This document shows, piece by piece, positions 22,565 through 49,502 of a DNA stretch of 64,000 nucleotides. This DNA comes from Engraulis encrasicolus. Its lineage: Eukaryota; Chordata; Actinopteri; Clupeiformes; Engraulidae. The position numbers and the translations under genes are program-made. The stretch lies in NCBI RefSeq assembly GCF_034702125.1, contig NC_085858.1, forward strand, positions 54,967,624-55,031,623, read 5' to 3'. Numbering within the stretch: position 1 is the first letter of the stretch; each line of letters opens with the position of its first letter. The notes under the pieces are model-generated. The model did not search any database and was not told the origin of the DNA. It saw only the letters and a list, made by a program, of their open reading frames with translations.

Positions 22565-24117
22565 ATTGATATTTATTTATCTGTAAAATTACATACACAT
22601 AAAAATATATTACAATTATACATTATGGACAATATAATAAATATATTTTAAAAAGAAGTGTTAAAATAATTGTTAGCCTGAAATTTACAAGTTTATTATA
22701 CAAACATTTACTTTTGATAACTGGAATGTGTTGCTATGCTTTTGCGAGAGCAAAATGTCTTGTGCTAGGTACACACTGTCTAAGTGCAGGGTTGGATTTC
22801 TGTAAATAAAATCCTTGTGTAATCTGGAGCAGATTCATATCACATGTCATAATTGAACAAAAAAGCAAAAAAATAGTAATACTGTATTTAGACAATTGCT
22901 GTCTACATGTGTACATGTGAGTATCTGGTGTGCAGATTAATTAATAATGCTGTTGCATGAAAATAAGAAAACAGAGGTATATGTATGATGACAATGACAT
23001 GAAGGCTATAGGCAGCATGGTCACAAAATTCTCTCATCTCAGTAAGGCTTTTCCACTTTTTCACATATACATACGTGTATTTCAGACAATTTCAAGCTCA
23101 CCATAACGTACTATTATTGCGCTGTTATTTTAGAATAACCTTGTCCTCTAAACAACATGGAACTGTCTAAACAGTCTACACTCTTCAGTCTACACTACAA
23201 TTCTATGTGAAACGTTCTCAGCTCTTTCAGAGTTTCCCCATAGGCTACATACGTACAAGTAGGCCTAAAACATGGAATTTCATATAAGCTTTACATCACA
23301 AACTACATGCCATTTCCATTTCCTTCTGATTCCTGATTCGTGATTTTTGGAAATACAGGAGAACACAAATTACTCAACAAAACTAAGAACATTATTCTGA
23401 AAGTGTGTTATAATAAGATGTTGAGATTTTAACACATTAGCTAATACAGTATGTCAAAGCAGAAATTCAGGTCTGTTGACATGAAATCTGTCTTCAGTTT
23501 TTAGTGTTTTGTTAAGCTTTGCATTAAGTTATTATTCACGTAAACTGGAAAGTGCAGCAAAAGGAAAAATATTCTATCCATAAAGATATGAAGTCCTGTT
23601 TAACCTTTGCCTCTTCAAACTCTTAAGAAGTCCTCAGATAAATTTTCTGATCTGCTTTTAGCAATTGGTGTTGGTTTAACACCCTATCAATGCTAACAAC
23701 ACCACATGTGGACGACTTATCTCCCATTACTAAAGTTCTCCTTGGACGTTCCAGCACTTTCCATTACTGCTGCAGCTACAGGAAATGTGGAAAGGCTGTT
23801 CTTCCACATTTGGCATGATGTCTCCATATCTTAAGTAAGCTAAAACAGGAAGAGATAAATCTGAGAACTGCGAAGTATAATCAGCTAGCTTGTGATCTGT
23901 AAAAACTCACTAAAAGCAATTACATAATGTAGCTTTTAATGACTGTTAATGACTGACTTTCATCTACATTCATTCCAGTTCTGCTCCAGACTGGCACCAG
24001 TTGACTGGCACCACACGACTGGCCCCACTGTCCCTCATCAACCAACTTATCATTTTGAATCAACAAATAAATAAACAAATAAAGCACAGCTATGCATAGT
24101 TTTCTTTCTTTGGAGGC
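22565..24117 (-). other. hsd3b7: Probable hsd3b7 3' untranslated region with candidate poly(A) signals
   Basis: No repeat family or other gene is recognisable between the stop codon and about 22560. AATAAA in minus-strand sense appears as TTTATT at 22692-22697 and 22572-22577, so a 3'UTR of roughly 1.4-1.5 kb is plausible. No nearer canonical signal was seen. Confidence 0.35.
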
Positions 24118-38525
<14,408 letters not shown>

Positions 38526-38632
38526 AGTGTCCTCTGTTGAAAATGTCCAAGTTGAAAGGACGAGCGGTTTCAAAGGTGTAGCCTACCCTCTCTGTCGTTG
38601 AGCACTCCTTGTACGTCCGTTTCTCAGTCTAC
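38526..38632 (-). other. hsd3b7: hsd3b7 5' untranslated region, possible acceptor at 38632
   Basis: Upstream of the ATG the minus strand reads ctgtctctctgcag|GTAGAC at 38632, a good splice acceptor. The leader may therefore be spliced from a non-coding exon further right. Alternatively transcription starts directly in this region. The sequence does not decide between them. Confidence 0.45.
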
Positions 38633-38639
38633 CTGCAGA

Positions 38640-38800
38640 GAGACAGAAGGGTTTGTCGATAGTAGTTGACATAATACATTCCCAGTCTGATAGGATTAGT
38701 TCTACATAGTGGCGATGTTTTAGGGGCGGGCTGTCCAGTGGCCACGCGAACGTGGAAGGACGCACCCTTTGAAGTCATTCAATTGGCGCGCACGACAGTC
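38640..38800 (-). promoter_or_regulatory. hsd3b7: Candidate hsd3b7 promoter region
   Basis: Just upstream of the leader there is a GC box (GGGGCGGG, 38723-38730, plus-strand sense) and an inverted CCAAT box (ATTGG, 38782-38786). The surrounding DNA is locally CpG-rich (ccacgcgaacgtgg, ggcgcgcacg). There is no TATA box. The assignment is from position and motifs only. Confidence 0.4.
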
Positions 38801-39592
38801 TTTCTGCAACCCACTTTACTGCTTCAGCGGGCTTGGGAAAATGTGAAGTATGGCATCTCTTTTCAACAGAATTAAATGGTTAGTTTACAAATAGACGGCT
38901 CACTAAGCTAGCTTGAAAAGCACCACAGAGTTGCACTATGTAGCTAGACTGCGGACTATTTTAGCCTACCTTTACTTCAGTGTTTCAGCCTCGAACGGAA
39001 ACCCGGGGAAACTCAGGAACGGAGCCTATTTGAGGCCTGATATAACCCAATTTGTAAATATCGCTCGACAAAATACGTAAAGACAGAACTGTCGTCTGTT
39101 TGGTTGCCCCGGAGCTTCAACCTCTATGGATTCAAATGGTGCAGTAGCTGCGTATTCCGATTGGATAACTCAAAAGGCTGGGCTCGCGAAGCTGGTGATT
39201 CCTAGTTGGTACGCGCGCACGTTATAGTTCTATGCCCACAGATTTAGGTTAGCCTATACGTTTTTTCCATTAGTCTGCTGTTCCAATAATCATGTTCTCC
39301 CTCATAAATTTGGGCTGTAACAGAGTGTACAATTTCAGTCGTTTTCTTTCATTCAACAACTTCATAAACATTTCCAATTGTATGTTATCCTTCATAAATT
39401 TGGCATGTAGCCTACCAGAGGCTTTTCTGTGGCACTCTTCATGTGGCCAAGCTGAATTCATCAGTAGGCTAGGCCTATCTAGTCTGTATCTTTCACATCA
39501 ATATGCTTACCTTCTTCCAACAGATTTAAAGAGCTCCTAACAATGTTAGGGCGCATGGGCATGTTAAGGGACGTCGATGCGTAACTGGTGCC
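38801..39592. other. Upstream flank of hsd3b7, no gene recognised
   Basis: It contains an imperfect 90-bp tandem duplication near 39290-39415 (CATAAATTTGG recurs) and another inverted CCAAT at 39159-39164. Confidence 0.4.
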
Positions 39593-39784
39593 ATGGACAT
39601 CCGCTCTTTTTGTCTGGTCTTTCTTTCATCCGTGTTGCTGACGTTAACAGTTGCCCAGGCTACCCGGCGCTATTACCAAATGTTTGTGGGCATTGACAAA
39701 GAGATGCCTGACCTTTTTTGTGGACATGACGTAGAGGCCAGCAGACATGCCAGCGAATGGGCCACCTGTGTCCACGACGAATGA
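39593..39784 (+). CDS. Unrecognised small ORF with signal-peptide-like N-terminus (weak)
   Basis: A 63-codon ORF starts at an ATG in fair context (gtgccATGG). Residues 1-22 look like a secretion signal: a short polar start, a hydrophobic core (FCLVFLSSVLLTLTV) and AQA before a possible cleavage site. The remaining 40 residues contain two cysteines and match nothing I know. It lies about 0.8 kb upstream of the hsd3b7 promoter and is divergent to it. A GT with donor-like context (GGGAA|GTAAGA) follows the stop. It may be a chance ORF; no paralogue or domain supports it. Confidence 0.2.
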   Translation: MDIRSFCLVFLSSVLLTLTVAQATRRYYQMFVGIDKEMPDLFCGHDVEASRHASEWATCVHDE

Positions 39785-39941
39785 CAACAGAGGGAAGTAA
39801 GATAGGAAGTTTCGTAGACAATCTCCAAAATAGGAAAAACGTTACGCAGCAGTTATGTTAGATGTTCCTCAACTCAACATTACCGAAAGTACTCTAATTA
39901 AGTGCTGTAAACAATACATATTGCATAGCATATAGCATAGG

Positions 39942-40326
39942 TAGGGTGACCAGACGTCCCGGTTTGACCGGGACAGTCCCGGTTTGGAGTTGTGTGTCCC
40001 ATGTCCCGAGCAAACTCTCTCGGGACACAAATATGTCCCGGTTTTGGCCACCGACTACATTACGCCATGCCTATCAGGGTAAATATATGGAAAATATTAC
40101 ATATTTACCTGCCACAATTAATGGCAGCCAGCGCTTGTATAGAAAGTCAGAAGGAGTCAGTTGCAATTTGTCATTCCGACCTCTAAAATTGCTTAGAATG
40201 CAGGAAATTGCATCTAAAAAATACAAATTTTCCTGGGGGAGGACCCCCAGACCCGCCCGCCAAATATTCTCGTTCAGTCACGCACGAAGTGTCCCGGTTT
40301 TAGACTACAAAAATCTGGTCACCCTA
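39942..40326. mobile_element. Non-autonomous hAT element with 8-bp target duplication
   Basis: Ends TAGGGTGACCAGACGTCCC and AAATCTGGTCACCCTA are inverted. AGCATAGG flanks both sides exactly (39934-39941, 40327-40334). It has internal GTCCCGG words and is 385 bp. GGGGGAGGACCCCCAGACCC may be a remnant of transposase coding sequence. Confidence 0.92.
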
Positions 40327-40737
40327 AGCATAGGCCTACTTTTCAGCGCAATAGAAAAATACATATGCAGCATACCAGATAGTCAGCATTAACTAGGAGA
40401 TTAGCTGGACACAAAGCTGTACTCAACCCTTTCCCTTTCACTAAAGCCAAGCACATCACATCACATCACATCACCAAACGCAAAGGCTTGCAAGGCTCAT
40501 CCCTCTGGCACCCACCACACCACCACCACCAAGCCATAAAAGGCACAGTCACCATAGCAGAGAGAGCTAATGCTGGGGCCCCTATGAGTTGAGTGATCAG
40601 TTTGTTTTTTTGGCACATGACTAAGGTAGGGGGAATAAAGGCTGGAGGTATGGACTTAATTATGCGTTTGTGAAACCACAGCAGGAGGTGGGGTGAAGCA
40701 CATAAAGTGGGGAAAACCTCAGTGTAGTTAATTATAT

Positions 40738-40888
40738 CGTCACCTTCTTAAAATAATCGCCTAAGTCATTTTTTGGTCAAGTTCACGTTTTCGCCTAACT
40801 CATGTCCTCCCCCATTCTGAGGGAGTTTTAGTGTTCCCTGACAAACCTGGAAAAAAATGACTTAGGCGATTATTTTAAGAAGGTGACG
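40738..40888. mobile_element. Short MITE with long terminal inverted repeats
   Basis: CGTCACCTTCTTAAAATAAT ... AGTCATTTTTT at the left is the inverse of AAAAAAATGACT ... TTAAGAAGGTGACG at the right. The repeats are about 37 bp in a 151-bp element. Confidence 0.85.
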
Positions 40889-42880
40889 CTGTCAATTTCA
40901 GTAGTCTACCTTCTGAGGAAAAAGAAAAATGGCTCTATAATATCATTCTATAGTAAAGAGAGAAGGCAGATTACATACAGATAAAACAAGTTATCTCGTT
41001 TATAGACTGCTCATAGGCTTACTTCAGCTACAATACTCACAAGCCCTGTGTGATGAATATCATCACACATTTAAATTCCACAGGGGCCATTTTCCCACAC
41101 TTGGCATTGGGCCAAATGCTAATGGTAAATTATTTGGTGGACCACTGGGACACATCATTTCTTAGTTATACATTCAGTATTCACATTTCAAATAGGCTAG
41201 GGAACACATTTACAACATTTGCAAACACTGTTAGATTTACTCATTCGTTAGGCCTTTTTTGAACAGGCTACCATTCACCCTCCTTTTCATGCCAACTTTT
41301 GCAAGCATGAGCATAAACTCTGGCACGCATGAGAATGAACTCTGTCAAGTGTTCAATGACGTGTTTTACATGATAAGACTATGGCAAGGGTGTGTGCAGT
41401 GCACAGTCTGTTTTTGAGTAAACTGTCATGATAAGACAAGCAAGTCTTGTGTATGAATGCATGCTATTATGGCTTATTAGACATTTTGAATATGCTTGGC
41501 CAATTCAGTTGTTCATAGCTGATTTTTGTGTGAAGCTCCAAATGTGAATTTAGTCTGCCCTCAGCAAATGGCAGAGAGTCATGTTGGGCATGTAGGTGCA
41601 TAGGCATAAGGTCTCATATGTAGGTAGGCTATTACAAAGGGCCCATTGTAACAGTGTGAAAATATTCAGAGTGATATGTAGGTTATTACACACTAATGAA
41701 CATCCAGTTAGACGTTATATTTTGTTTTCTTTGCGGAAGGACACCAAAATGTTACATACTGCATAGTACTCAATGTCTGACATCTAGTGTTCTGCTACTT
41801 AACTGGTTTGCGCAATCCATAAACAATATCATTTAACTAACACAATATACTCATTGAGTAAGCACAGTTACAGTGCTGTATGCACAGACTCTAGGAAGCA
41901 ACCAGACCTTACCGAATGGCACCTTACTGAAATGGCAGACCGCAATGAAGTAACTAGGCCGGAATGGCACCTTGCTGAAATGCACTTTGTGCTGACAGAT
42001 GACTCTGCGGGAGATTGCTGATAATTCACTCCTCCACCCACCCAAAGCTCTGGGCCACAGCGCCAATACAAGCTGCTCACTCACTTTGCCATGCCATGGT
42101 GTGTGCCTGCATGTCATTCCAACCCGTGCACCTGGCACATAAGCCATCATAGCTTTATTGGCCAATCAAAATTCATGAAGCTACAAACTGGCCATCTAGA
42201 TGGCTGATTGATACAGTTGCCTATGTGTCCTGGCATATAAAAGTCGCCATAACAGGGCTTTTATGCTCACTGGCCACTTTGGCTAGTTTTGGAGTCATTA
42301 GCCATTCAGCCTCTCTATACAAGCCAGTTTTGTTATAAGTTGTTTTTTGTTTATTAGGATATTGTACATTCGGCTCATGGTATGATACGGTATACTTAGC
42401 AATCCCTAGAAAAAAGCGAAGGGGCCAGTGACACTAAAATCAGTGGTTGCCAGAGTCAAGTTATGCCAGCATTTGGCCGGTTGGCAGGTGCCAATGTCAA
42501 GCCCTGCGTCATATAATTTACGAATCTGAATCCCTGAAGCTACAAAGTTGTTGCCTGATTATCATCGACTTGAACGTGTTGCGTCACTAGGAGGGCGTGG
42601 CCTGGCCAACAAACTGGCCAATAGGGTGGCTGGCAGATTGCTGTGCCTCCACTTTCATTCTCTCGCAACAGAAATTGCTCTAGTTTCAACAGACTAAGCA
42701 GACTTTGGCCCTGATGTTGCTGTCAAGGACAGAACATCACAGATAAGCAGATGTGAGGGTGGAATGGAGCAGCAGATGAGTAGTGCTACAGAGAGGAGAG
42801 ATTTGATATATGAGTATTTTATATTGTGTTCAAATTGACATTAAATACAACATATTTTGCATCCTTATTTGATTTTATAT
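40889..42880. other. Intergenic DNA, no gene recognised
   Basis: Only a short local duplication of GGAATGGCACCTT(A/G)CTGAAATG near 41916-41982 stands out. Confidence 0.45.
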
Positions 42881-42883
42881 CGT

Positions 42884-43035
42884 TTTGTACAAAAAGGAGG
42901 CAATCCACACACACACTTTTAAGCTTGCTTTGCACAAAAAAGACTTGAAGTGTGTGGATTGTCTCCTTTTTTGTACAGATACTTCTACTGAATTCTGCAC
43001 CTTCAAAACAGATGAGCGGTGACCATTCACCACTT
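42884..43035. repeat. Hairpin repeat, related to 53578-53860
   Basis: TTTGTACAAAAAGGAGGCAAT pairs with ATTGTCTCCTTTTTTGTACA. The flank CTTCTACTGAATTCTGCACC and CAGATGAGCGGTG is shared with the copy at 53806-53850. Confidence 0.75.
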
Positions 43036-43813
43036 TACATTATCATTGTGTTCCATTTTGTGTGGTTCTTTTTTACATGGTCCATATCTTAAACAATTTC
43101 CATATGAGATGCTTATATGTGAGCTGGTACTTTGGAAAATAGTTTGAATATTACATTCCTTGCAATTAATCCAGAGACTTTTTGGGAGAACTACTTTGAT
43201 AAGCACCTCTACTCCCCACCGAATTTTAGCAGGCCTTCTAACACCTCTGAAAACAATATTATATAAATTATTGCAAGCCAGGGAAAAAACCCTGAAATAT
43301 GAAATGTGTTTTCCTTATAAATTGACCTGACCTGAATTCCTCATGCAGGGTTGGGCTGGTGCGCTGGGTGCTTGGGATTCCTCACACAGCTGGCTACAGA
43401 GACCACCTGACACCTCCAGGGATTACCGGCAGGTGATGATGGTTGTGTTGGCTCAGTCGAAGTTAGTTCATGGTCATGCCTGGTTGTGCACACCATAAAG
43501 ACAATGGAATCATAGGAAAACTCAAAAAAGATTAATGGAACTAAATGTATCTACAATTATTGCTAATTATCAGGCAAGACGAGCATATTATTAGTAGGAA
43601 AGCAACATGCTCCCATCTATCTGTTACAGTCTAACTATCTGTTCTTGTTTTGGATTGCTGTCTGTTGTTGCCAGCCCACATCCCCTTTTTAGAATGTAGG
43701 CTATGTTAAAGACAGTGATGCTGTTTCACTGTCAGCACAATTTCAGTTAAACTTTTTTTACTAACAGGAAACTGGAAGTGTGTAGACACTCATGCTCACA
43801 TAGTCTCCCCCCC

Positions 43814-43953
<140 letters not shown>

Positions 43954-44429
43954 AACACACACTGCTTCTTCAAACACATTTCCCTACGTCACTGGCTGGC
44001 TTTTGTTTTTTCTCCACCTGGTTTTCTTGCATTCTTTTAGTTTCTCAACGGTTCGTTTCAAATCCCTTTTATTGTCTTGTATTTAATGGGCTCTTTTTTG
44101 TTCAGCCTAATTACCTTGAACTTCACACCAGGCTGTCTGTTGAGCCTGACAAATATTTCCTCATTGCCTCGCAGGAAGTTGGCTGGTAACTAAAAACAGT
44201 CTGAGAGAAAATGTGTGTCACGTACTGCATGTTGCACATTGAAGGAGGTTTGGACTCTTGCCAAGCTTGCTCTGTTACTCACCGAAATGAATATCCTGCT
44301 TACCATCATCTTGACAAATAATTTCACGACAGGATTTGCTTGATAAGCATTGTTTGAATGGATATTTGTCGGAAGGCAGAGTTGTGCTGCATGAAGTTAA
44401 GATCTTAAGACATGGCTCCCTGTTATACA

Positions 44430-44570
44430 TTTGGTATTGCCAGAACGGCAATGACCAAGTTGTAATATATTACTATCTGTGTAATGTTGCAGTAGTGTAA
44501 TACTATGGTGGTGAAGTCTTAGCTCTTTTCAACTTCTATTACAGCACGGCACTGGTGAAACGATGTGCAT
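44430..44570. repeat. Dispersed repeat related to 45780-45900 and 61900-62045
   Basis: GCCAGAACGGCAATGACCAAGT is the inverse of ACTTGGTCATTGCAATTCTG at 45857 and of GCTTGGTCATTGCAATTCTG at 61999. Flanks keep TGTAATA and ACTAC words. Confidence 0.55.
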
Positions 44571-44572
44571 CA

Positions 44573-44760
44573 ACCTCTTAGCGCAGAGCCTATGTTGTAA
44601 CCTTACTGTCACCAAAATTGTAATGGCTATGTCTTAATCTGTTACTTAAGGCTCTTGGTACTGTCATAGCAATGTTGTTATGATGTAGTTGAGTAGTCTC
44701 AGCAAGTAGTGAATAGGCCCGCCGGCAACCCCATCTGCAGTAAGAGGCTATGAAACTATG
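44573..44760 (+). repeat. Dispersed repeat, copy 3 of 3
   Basis: Longest of three copies; CTTAGCGCAGAGCC at the left and CAACCCCATCTGCAGTAAGAG at the right. Confidence 0.75.
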
Positions 44761-44897
44761 GAATGGATTGGAAGCAGGCCATTGGGCCGGAGGTGTCTGC
44801 AGGGCCCCCAGCAGGGGGAGGCAAATGGGTCACTCTTTCCCAGGCCCAGGGAGGGGTGGCCCCAGAATTGGGTCCCCCATTACATTGCATGCATTGA

Positions 44898-44915
44898 GGG
44901 GGGGGGGGGGGGGGG
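44898..44915 (+). repeat. Poly(G) run of 18
   Basis: An uninterrupted G homopolymer; its length is likely to be unreliable in the assembly. Confidence 0.9.
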
Positions 44916-45461
44916 CGGCTTTCAGTTTATTTTATCCCTTGCCCCGCCAAAGCTGTATGCATCGCTGGTTGTCGTCTTCTGCATGCGAATGCAATGCCCT
45001 CATCAGCATGTGCAGTAACCATGCGACAGGGATGCCGTGCCATGGCATGCCACCATGGAGGTGCTAATGCCACAAAGTTATGCTACTATTGTCGATACGG
45101 GCATTTAGCAGAACGGCAACAGAAATATCCTTTTCCAGGTCATTACCACTCTTGAACTTTTGGCCCAACCCAAAGAAATGGTATTAAAGGCCAAGTGCCT
45201 TTGTATGGAGATGAGGCTTTCAAATAGTCTTTGTACTCCAAGTCATGCTTACAAGCACGCAACCCATTACAATACATGCAAGACACAAAGTAAACAGGCA
45301 TAGACGTAGGCCTACATATGCTATGACGGAAAAAAACATCATGACAAACTTTGTAGAACCATAGATCTTGTTTGGCACACTACAACACACTACAACAAGG
45401 GGTTAGTGAACATCATTCTGTCAGTGGAAGACTGTAGTCTTTTGTAGAAAAAAAAATATTC

Positions 45462-45780
45462 TGTAGCAAAGACTTCGCTTGTATTCACTTTTGTACTTGT
45501 TTCATAGTTGTACTGTTCCAAATGTTCCCTTGGGAAAACTATGTGATCAGCATGCTACATTTAAATGTTGCCTCTGATGAGAAACAATGTGCTGTACTAT
45601 GATTTTCCATCCCTGTGTTTTTATTTAAAAGCAACCTTCATGGGAGGAGAGACAGAGAGACGAAAGATGCCAAGCGAGGACAATGCTTTCCAGGCTTCTC
45701 GCTCTCTCTCCTTTCGCGAAAGTCAATTGTAAACTTAATCTGATTGTCGTNTCTAGTTGTATTAATATGTTTTCTTAACG
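45462..45780 (+). repeat. Retroelement 3'-end-like repeat, copy of 57205-57540
   Basis: CTGTAGCAAAGA, TACTTGTTTCATA, CCAAATGTTCCC and CGAAAGATGCCAAG all recur in order at 57205-57540 downstream of the LINE relic. It may be the LINE 3' untranslated region inserted alone. Confidence 0.65.
45751..45751. other. Ambiguous base (n)
   Basis: The only undetermined base in the window. Confidence 1.
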
Positions 45781-46450
45781 TATCAAGACTTTATCACCAC
45801 AGTACGACACTACTACAACATTACACAGTTTTATACAGAGTTTTTGTAACACATGACTTGGTCATTGCAATTCTGCTAACAGCAAATTTATAACAGGGGC
45901 GGTGTCTTCAGCATTTGAGGGGTTATGACTATGGGCTAAAATGCCTTTAGTGCAAAGGGGAGCTGTCTGGCAATTCCAAAGACCAACACAATCCCGTACA
46001 GTATGTTCATGACTTGATGCTGTTGGGTGGAGGACACATATTGTTCAAGGTCAAAGGTCTTTATTATCCCAAAGCAGCAATGTGGCTTTGGATCCAACAG
46101 GAAAAAAATGTCCTGGGATATTGCCAACAAGAATTAAATCATAGCAAAGCCATCCCATAAGCAAATACCATAAAAACTTTGCCCAATGCAGCAACAATAC
46201 ACTCATAAAGACTATTGTTGTCTGGAAATGTGTGGGCTGGGCCGTAGTTGAGTGAATGATGGCCTTCAACAACACAGGCAATATCGACCCTTTCACCATG
46301 ACGTCAGACAAGTTCTGGTTTGAAGGGAAGCAGCATATATGCAACTTCCTTCAAATGTATTGCAATGTTCAGTGTATGTATAGGCCCCTACATACTATGA
46401 CTAGTTTGGCGCAGGAAAAAGCAGCATCTGCATGAACTGTATAGTGTATA

Positions 46451-48081
46451 CAGTCCCAAGAAAAAGTTTGTACACCCTTTGAAATTTCTTACATTTCTGT
46501 CAAAATTGGTCATAAAGCATGATCTGATCTTCCCGGAAATCACAAGAAGGAACAACCAGAGTCTGCTTTAACTAATTCAACCCAAGCATTTACAAGTTTA
46601 CTTATTTTCATTGGCCATAAGATGTAAACATTCACAGGACAGAAAGGCATAAGTAAGTACACCCTTGCATTCAATAGGTTTTAACCCTAAGTTTGTCGCA
46701 ATAACCTCAACCAGATGTTTCCTGTAGTTGCAGATCAGATTAACAAAACAATCTGGATGTATCTTGACTCCCTCTTCTTTAGAAAACTGCCCTTCTGCAG
46801 CAAGGTTTCTGGGATATCTGGAGTGAATAGCTTTCTTGACTTCATGCCATATCATCTCAAATGTTTTTTGTCAGAGCTTTGACTGGGCTATTCCAGAATG
46901 TGTATTTCATTGTTATGAAGCAATTCAAAAGTCAATTGCCTCTAAAATATGGGTTGTTGTCCCATTTCAGCACCCATCCTCTTGTGTGCCTCAACTGTGT
47001 GACAGACTACCTCACATTTTTTCTGTAAAATATCTCAATGAACTTCTGAGTTCATTGTTCCACTAATAATAGCAAACTGACAAGGGCCTGAGGCACCAAG
47101 GTAGCCGCATATAATGATTCTCCCCGCCACCATACTCAAAGGTGGAGATGATGTTTTGGTGAAGGTGTGGTTCTCCAGTTCTCCTCCAAACATGATACTA
47201 TGTGTTCCCCTGAAAAATTCAACTTTGGTTTCAACGTTGGTCTACAGAATATTTTGCAGTAATTTTATGAAGCATATAAATGCTTTTTCGCAAACCTCAA
47301 AGGTGCAGCAATATTTTTTTGGACAGAAACCCCATTAATTTTAGATTGGCAGAATGAACCCCATTTTTAGTTATTCTTGGTTACATCTCCACTTCTGAGT
47401 ATGGTGGCGGGAGCATCATTATATGCGGCTACCTTGCTGCCTCAGGCCTTTGAAAGTTTGCTATTATCAGTGGAGCAATGAACTCAAGTTTATTGTGATA
47501 TTTTACAGAAAAAAAGTGAGGAAGTCTGTCACACAGTTGAAGCACATAAGAGGATAGGTGCTGAAATGTGACAACAACCCATACTTTAGAAGCAAATCTA
47601 AATTAGAATGCCTTCATAACAATGAAATACACATTCTGGAATAGTCCAGTCAAAGCCCTGACTAAAAATAATTGAGATTATATGGCATGAAGTCAATAAA
47701 GCTATGCACTCCAGACATCCCAGAAACCTTGCTGACGAGAGGCAGTTCTCTAAAGAAGAGGGAGACAAGATACATCCAGATATTTTTGTTAATCTGATCT
47801 GCAACTACAGGACAGGTCTGGTTGAGGATATTGCAACTAACTGAGGGTTAAAAGCTATTTAATGCAAGGGTGTACTTACTTACTTACTGCTGTCCTGTGA
47901 ATGTTATAGCCTTATGGTCAATAAAAATATGATAACATGTAAATGTTTGTGTGGAATTAGTTAAAGCAGACTCTGATTGTTCCTTCTTGAGATTTCCGGG
48001 AAGATCAGACCATGTTTTATGATAAATTTTGACAGAAATGTAAGAAATTTCAAAGGGTGTACAAACTTTTTCTTGGGACTG
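46451..48081. mobile_element. Fold-back Tc1/mariner element, transposase C-terminal half in both arms
   Basis: Ends CAGTCCCAAGAAAAAGTTTG and CAAACTTTTTCTTGGGACTG are perfect inverses. TA lies on each side (46449-46450, 48082-48083), the Tc1/mariner target duplication. The inverted arms run about 700 bp (46451-47150 and 47385-48081) around a 230-bp loop. The left arm, in minus sense, has IWHEVKKAIHSRYPRNLA and CNYRKHLVEVIA (46598-46855). The right arm, in plus sense, has IIWHEVNKAMHSRHPRNLA and VNLICNYRTGLVEDIA (47670-47840). These match the C-terminus of Tc1 transposases. Upstream stretches of both arms hold degraded catalytic-domain sequence with stops. The N-terminal DNA-binding half is absent, so the element cannot encode an active enzyme. 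Confidence 0.92.
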
Positions 48082-49247
48082 TATATCTATGTCACTGCAA
48101 CTTGCTTCAAATGCATTCAAATATTCAGGGTTTGAAGGTGTCGTGTGAAAAGGGAATAGAAAGAGAAGAAGTCAGCACACTGTTTATTTAAGGTTTATTT
48201 AAGTCATACAATGGTTCGACGTTGTATGACTTGAATAAACATTCAAAGCGGAGCTACATTGTGCAGACATACTCTTTCTATGGTCAGATACGTCTTTGTC
48301 CTGCACCTGGCCTCGGCGAGGTGGGATGTGCATACTTTTGACTCTTCTCAAGGTCATGTGAAAATGGCCCGTTTGAGGTGCAGTGTGTGTGTGTGCCGTG
48401 CCAGGGGAAAGTGGTGGCATGGCTGCCTCTCTTCCCTTGTTGTCTTCCTGAGTGCCAGGCCTGCGGTCCCACCAGGGTGGAGGCGTAGCTCAGTCTAGAC
48501 TTATTAAACCTCCTGGAATATGGCCCAGCTACTGTGTAGCTCTCTCAAGTTTCCCCCGATTGTTTTTTTTTTTACGAAAAAAGCATTCTGCCCGTTTTAT
48601 AGAAAGTGATTGTCCCATTTCTGACACCAGTGTGGTGAGTTGAAGAGCTGTGGCTTTACTATGCCTTGGCATGTACTCCAGTTGTTACTGTACGCATACA
48701 GGCTTTTCAACAGAAAGGACACATACAGTACATGATTAAAACACATGGGTGTCACAATTACAAATGGAGAACATTCTATAGCAGTAAGCCTACAAGGTAT
48801 TTCTAAAGAAATATACAGGACATTGCACATGACACACATATTAAAAAAAACATAAAACCTCCTACGAATGTTTACAGTCTTTGTTTCTCCCAGACTTGTT
48901 GCTTCAGGCTTTGTGTACATTTGTGGTGAATAGGGCTGATATTTGATCTGTCATCTGACACATCGGCTTCCCTCTGAGCCTACCATGTGTCGTCTACCCC
49001 TGAGCCTATCATGTGTCCCATTCAATGAATGGTTTATTTACAGGCATTGTTATGGTGTCTAAACCCAAGTAAATATTAGCAGCATGCTTTGATCTACCCA
49101 TGCCATGACCCCGCTACAGGGTTCATAATCACCACTAAAAATAATTTTGTCAGATTCAAAGATTCAAAAGATTCAAAAAGATTCATTGTCTAATAGGGCC
49201 GATCATTCTTTGTCCATATTAGAAATTTGTCTTTTAATTGAAGGATT

Positions 49248-49251
<4 letters not shown>

Positions 49252-49282
<31 letters not shown>

Positions 49283-49345
49283 CGCGTATGCATGTACGTG
49301 TGTGTGTGCGTGTGCGTGTGCGTGTGCGTGTGCTTGTGAGTATGC
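49252..49345 (+). repeat. Degenerate (TG)n microsatellite
   Basis: TG/CG alternation with GTGCGT units. Confidence 0.9.
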
Positions 49346-49502
49346 GTGTGTGTGTCCAGTCCAGTAGAGGTGGCAGATGTTACATTAAGCTCTGTGGAAG
49401 AGGCGAGGTGATGTCATACTACATGTAGAAATATTGACGGGTAGAAGATGTCATTGAGACTGCATTATTGAAACATTCCAAAAATGACTAATATAATTTA
49501 AT

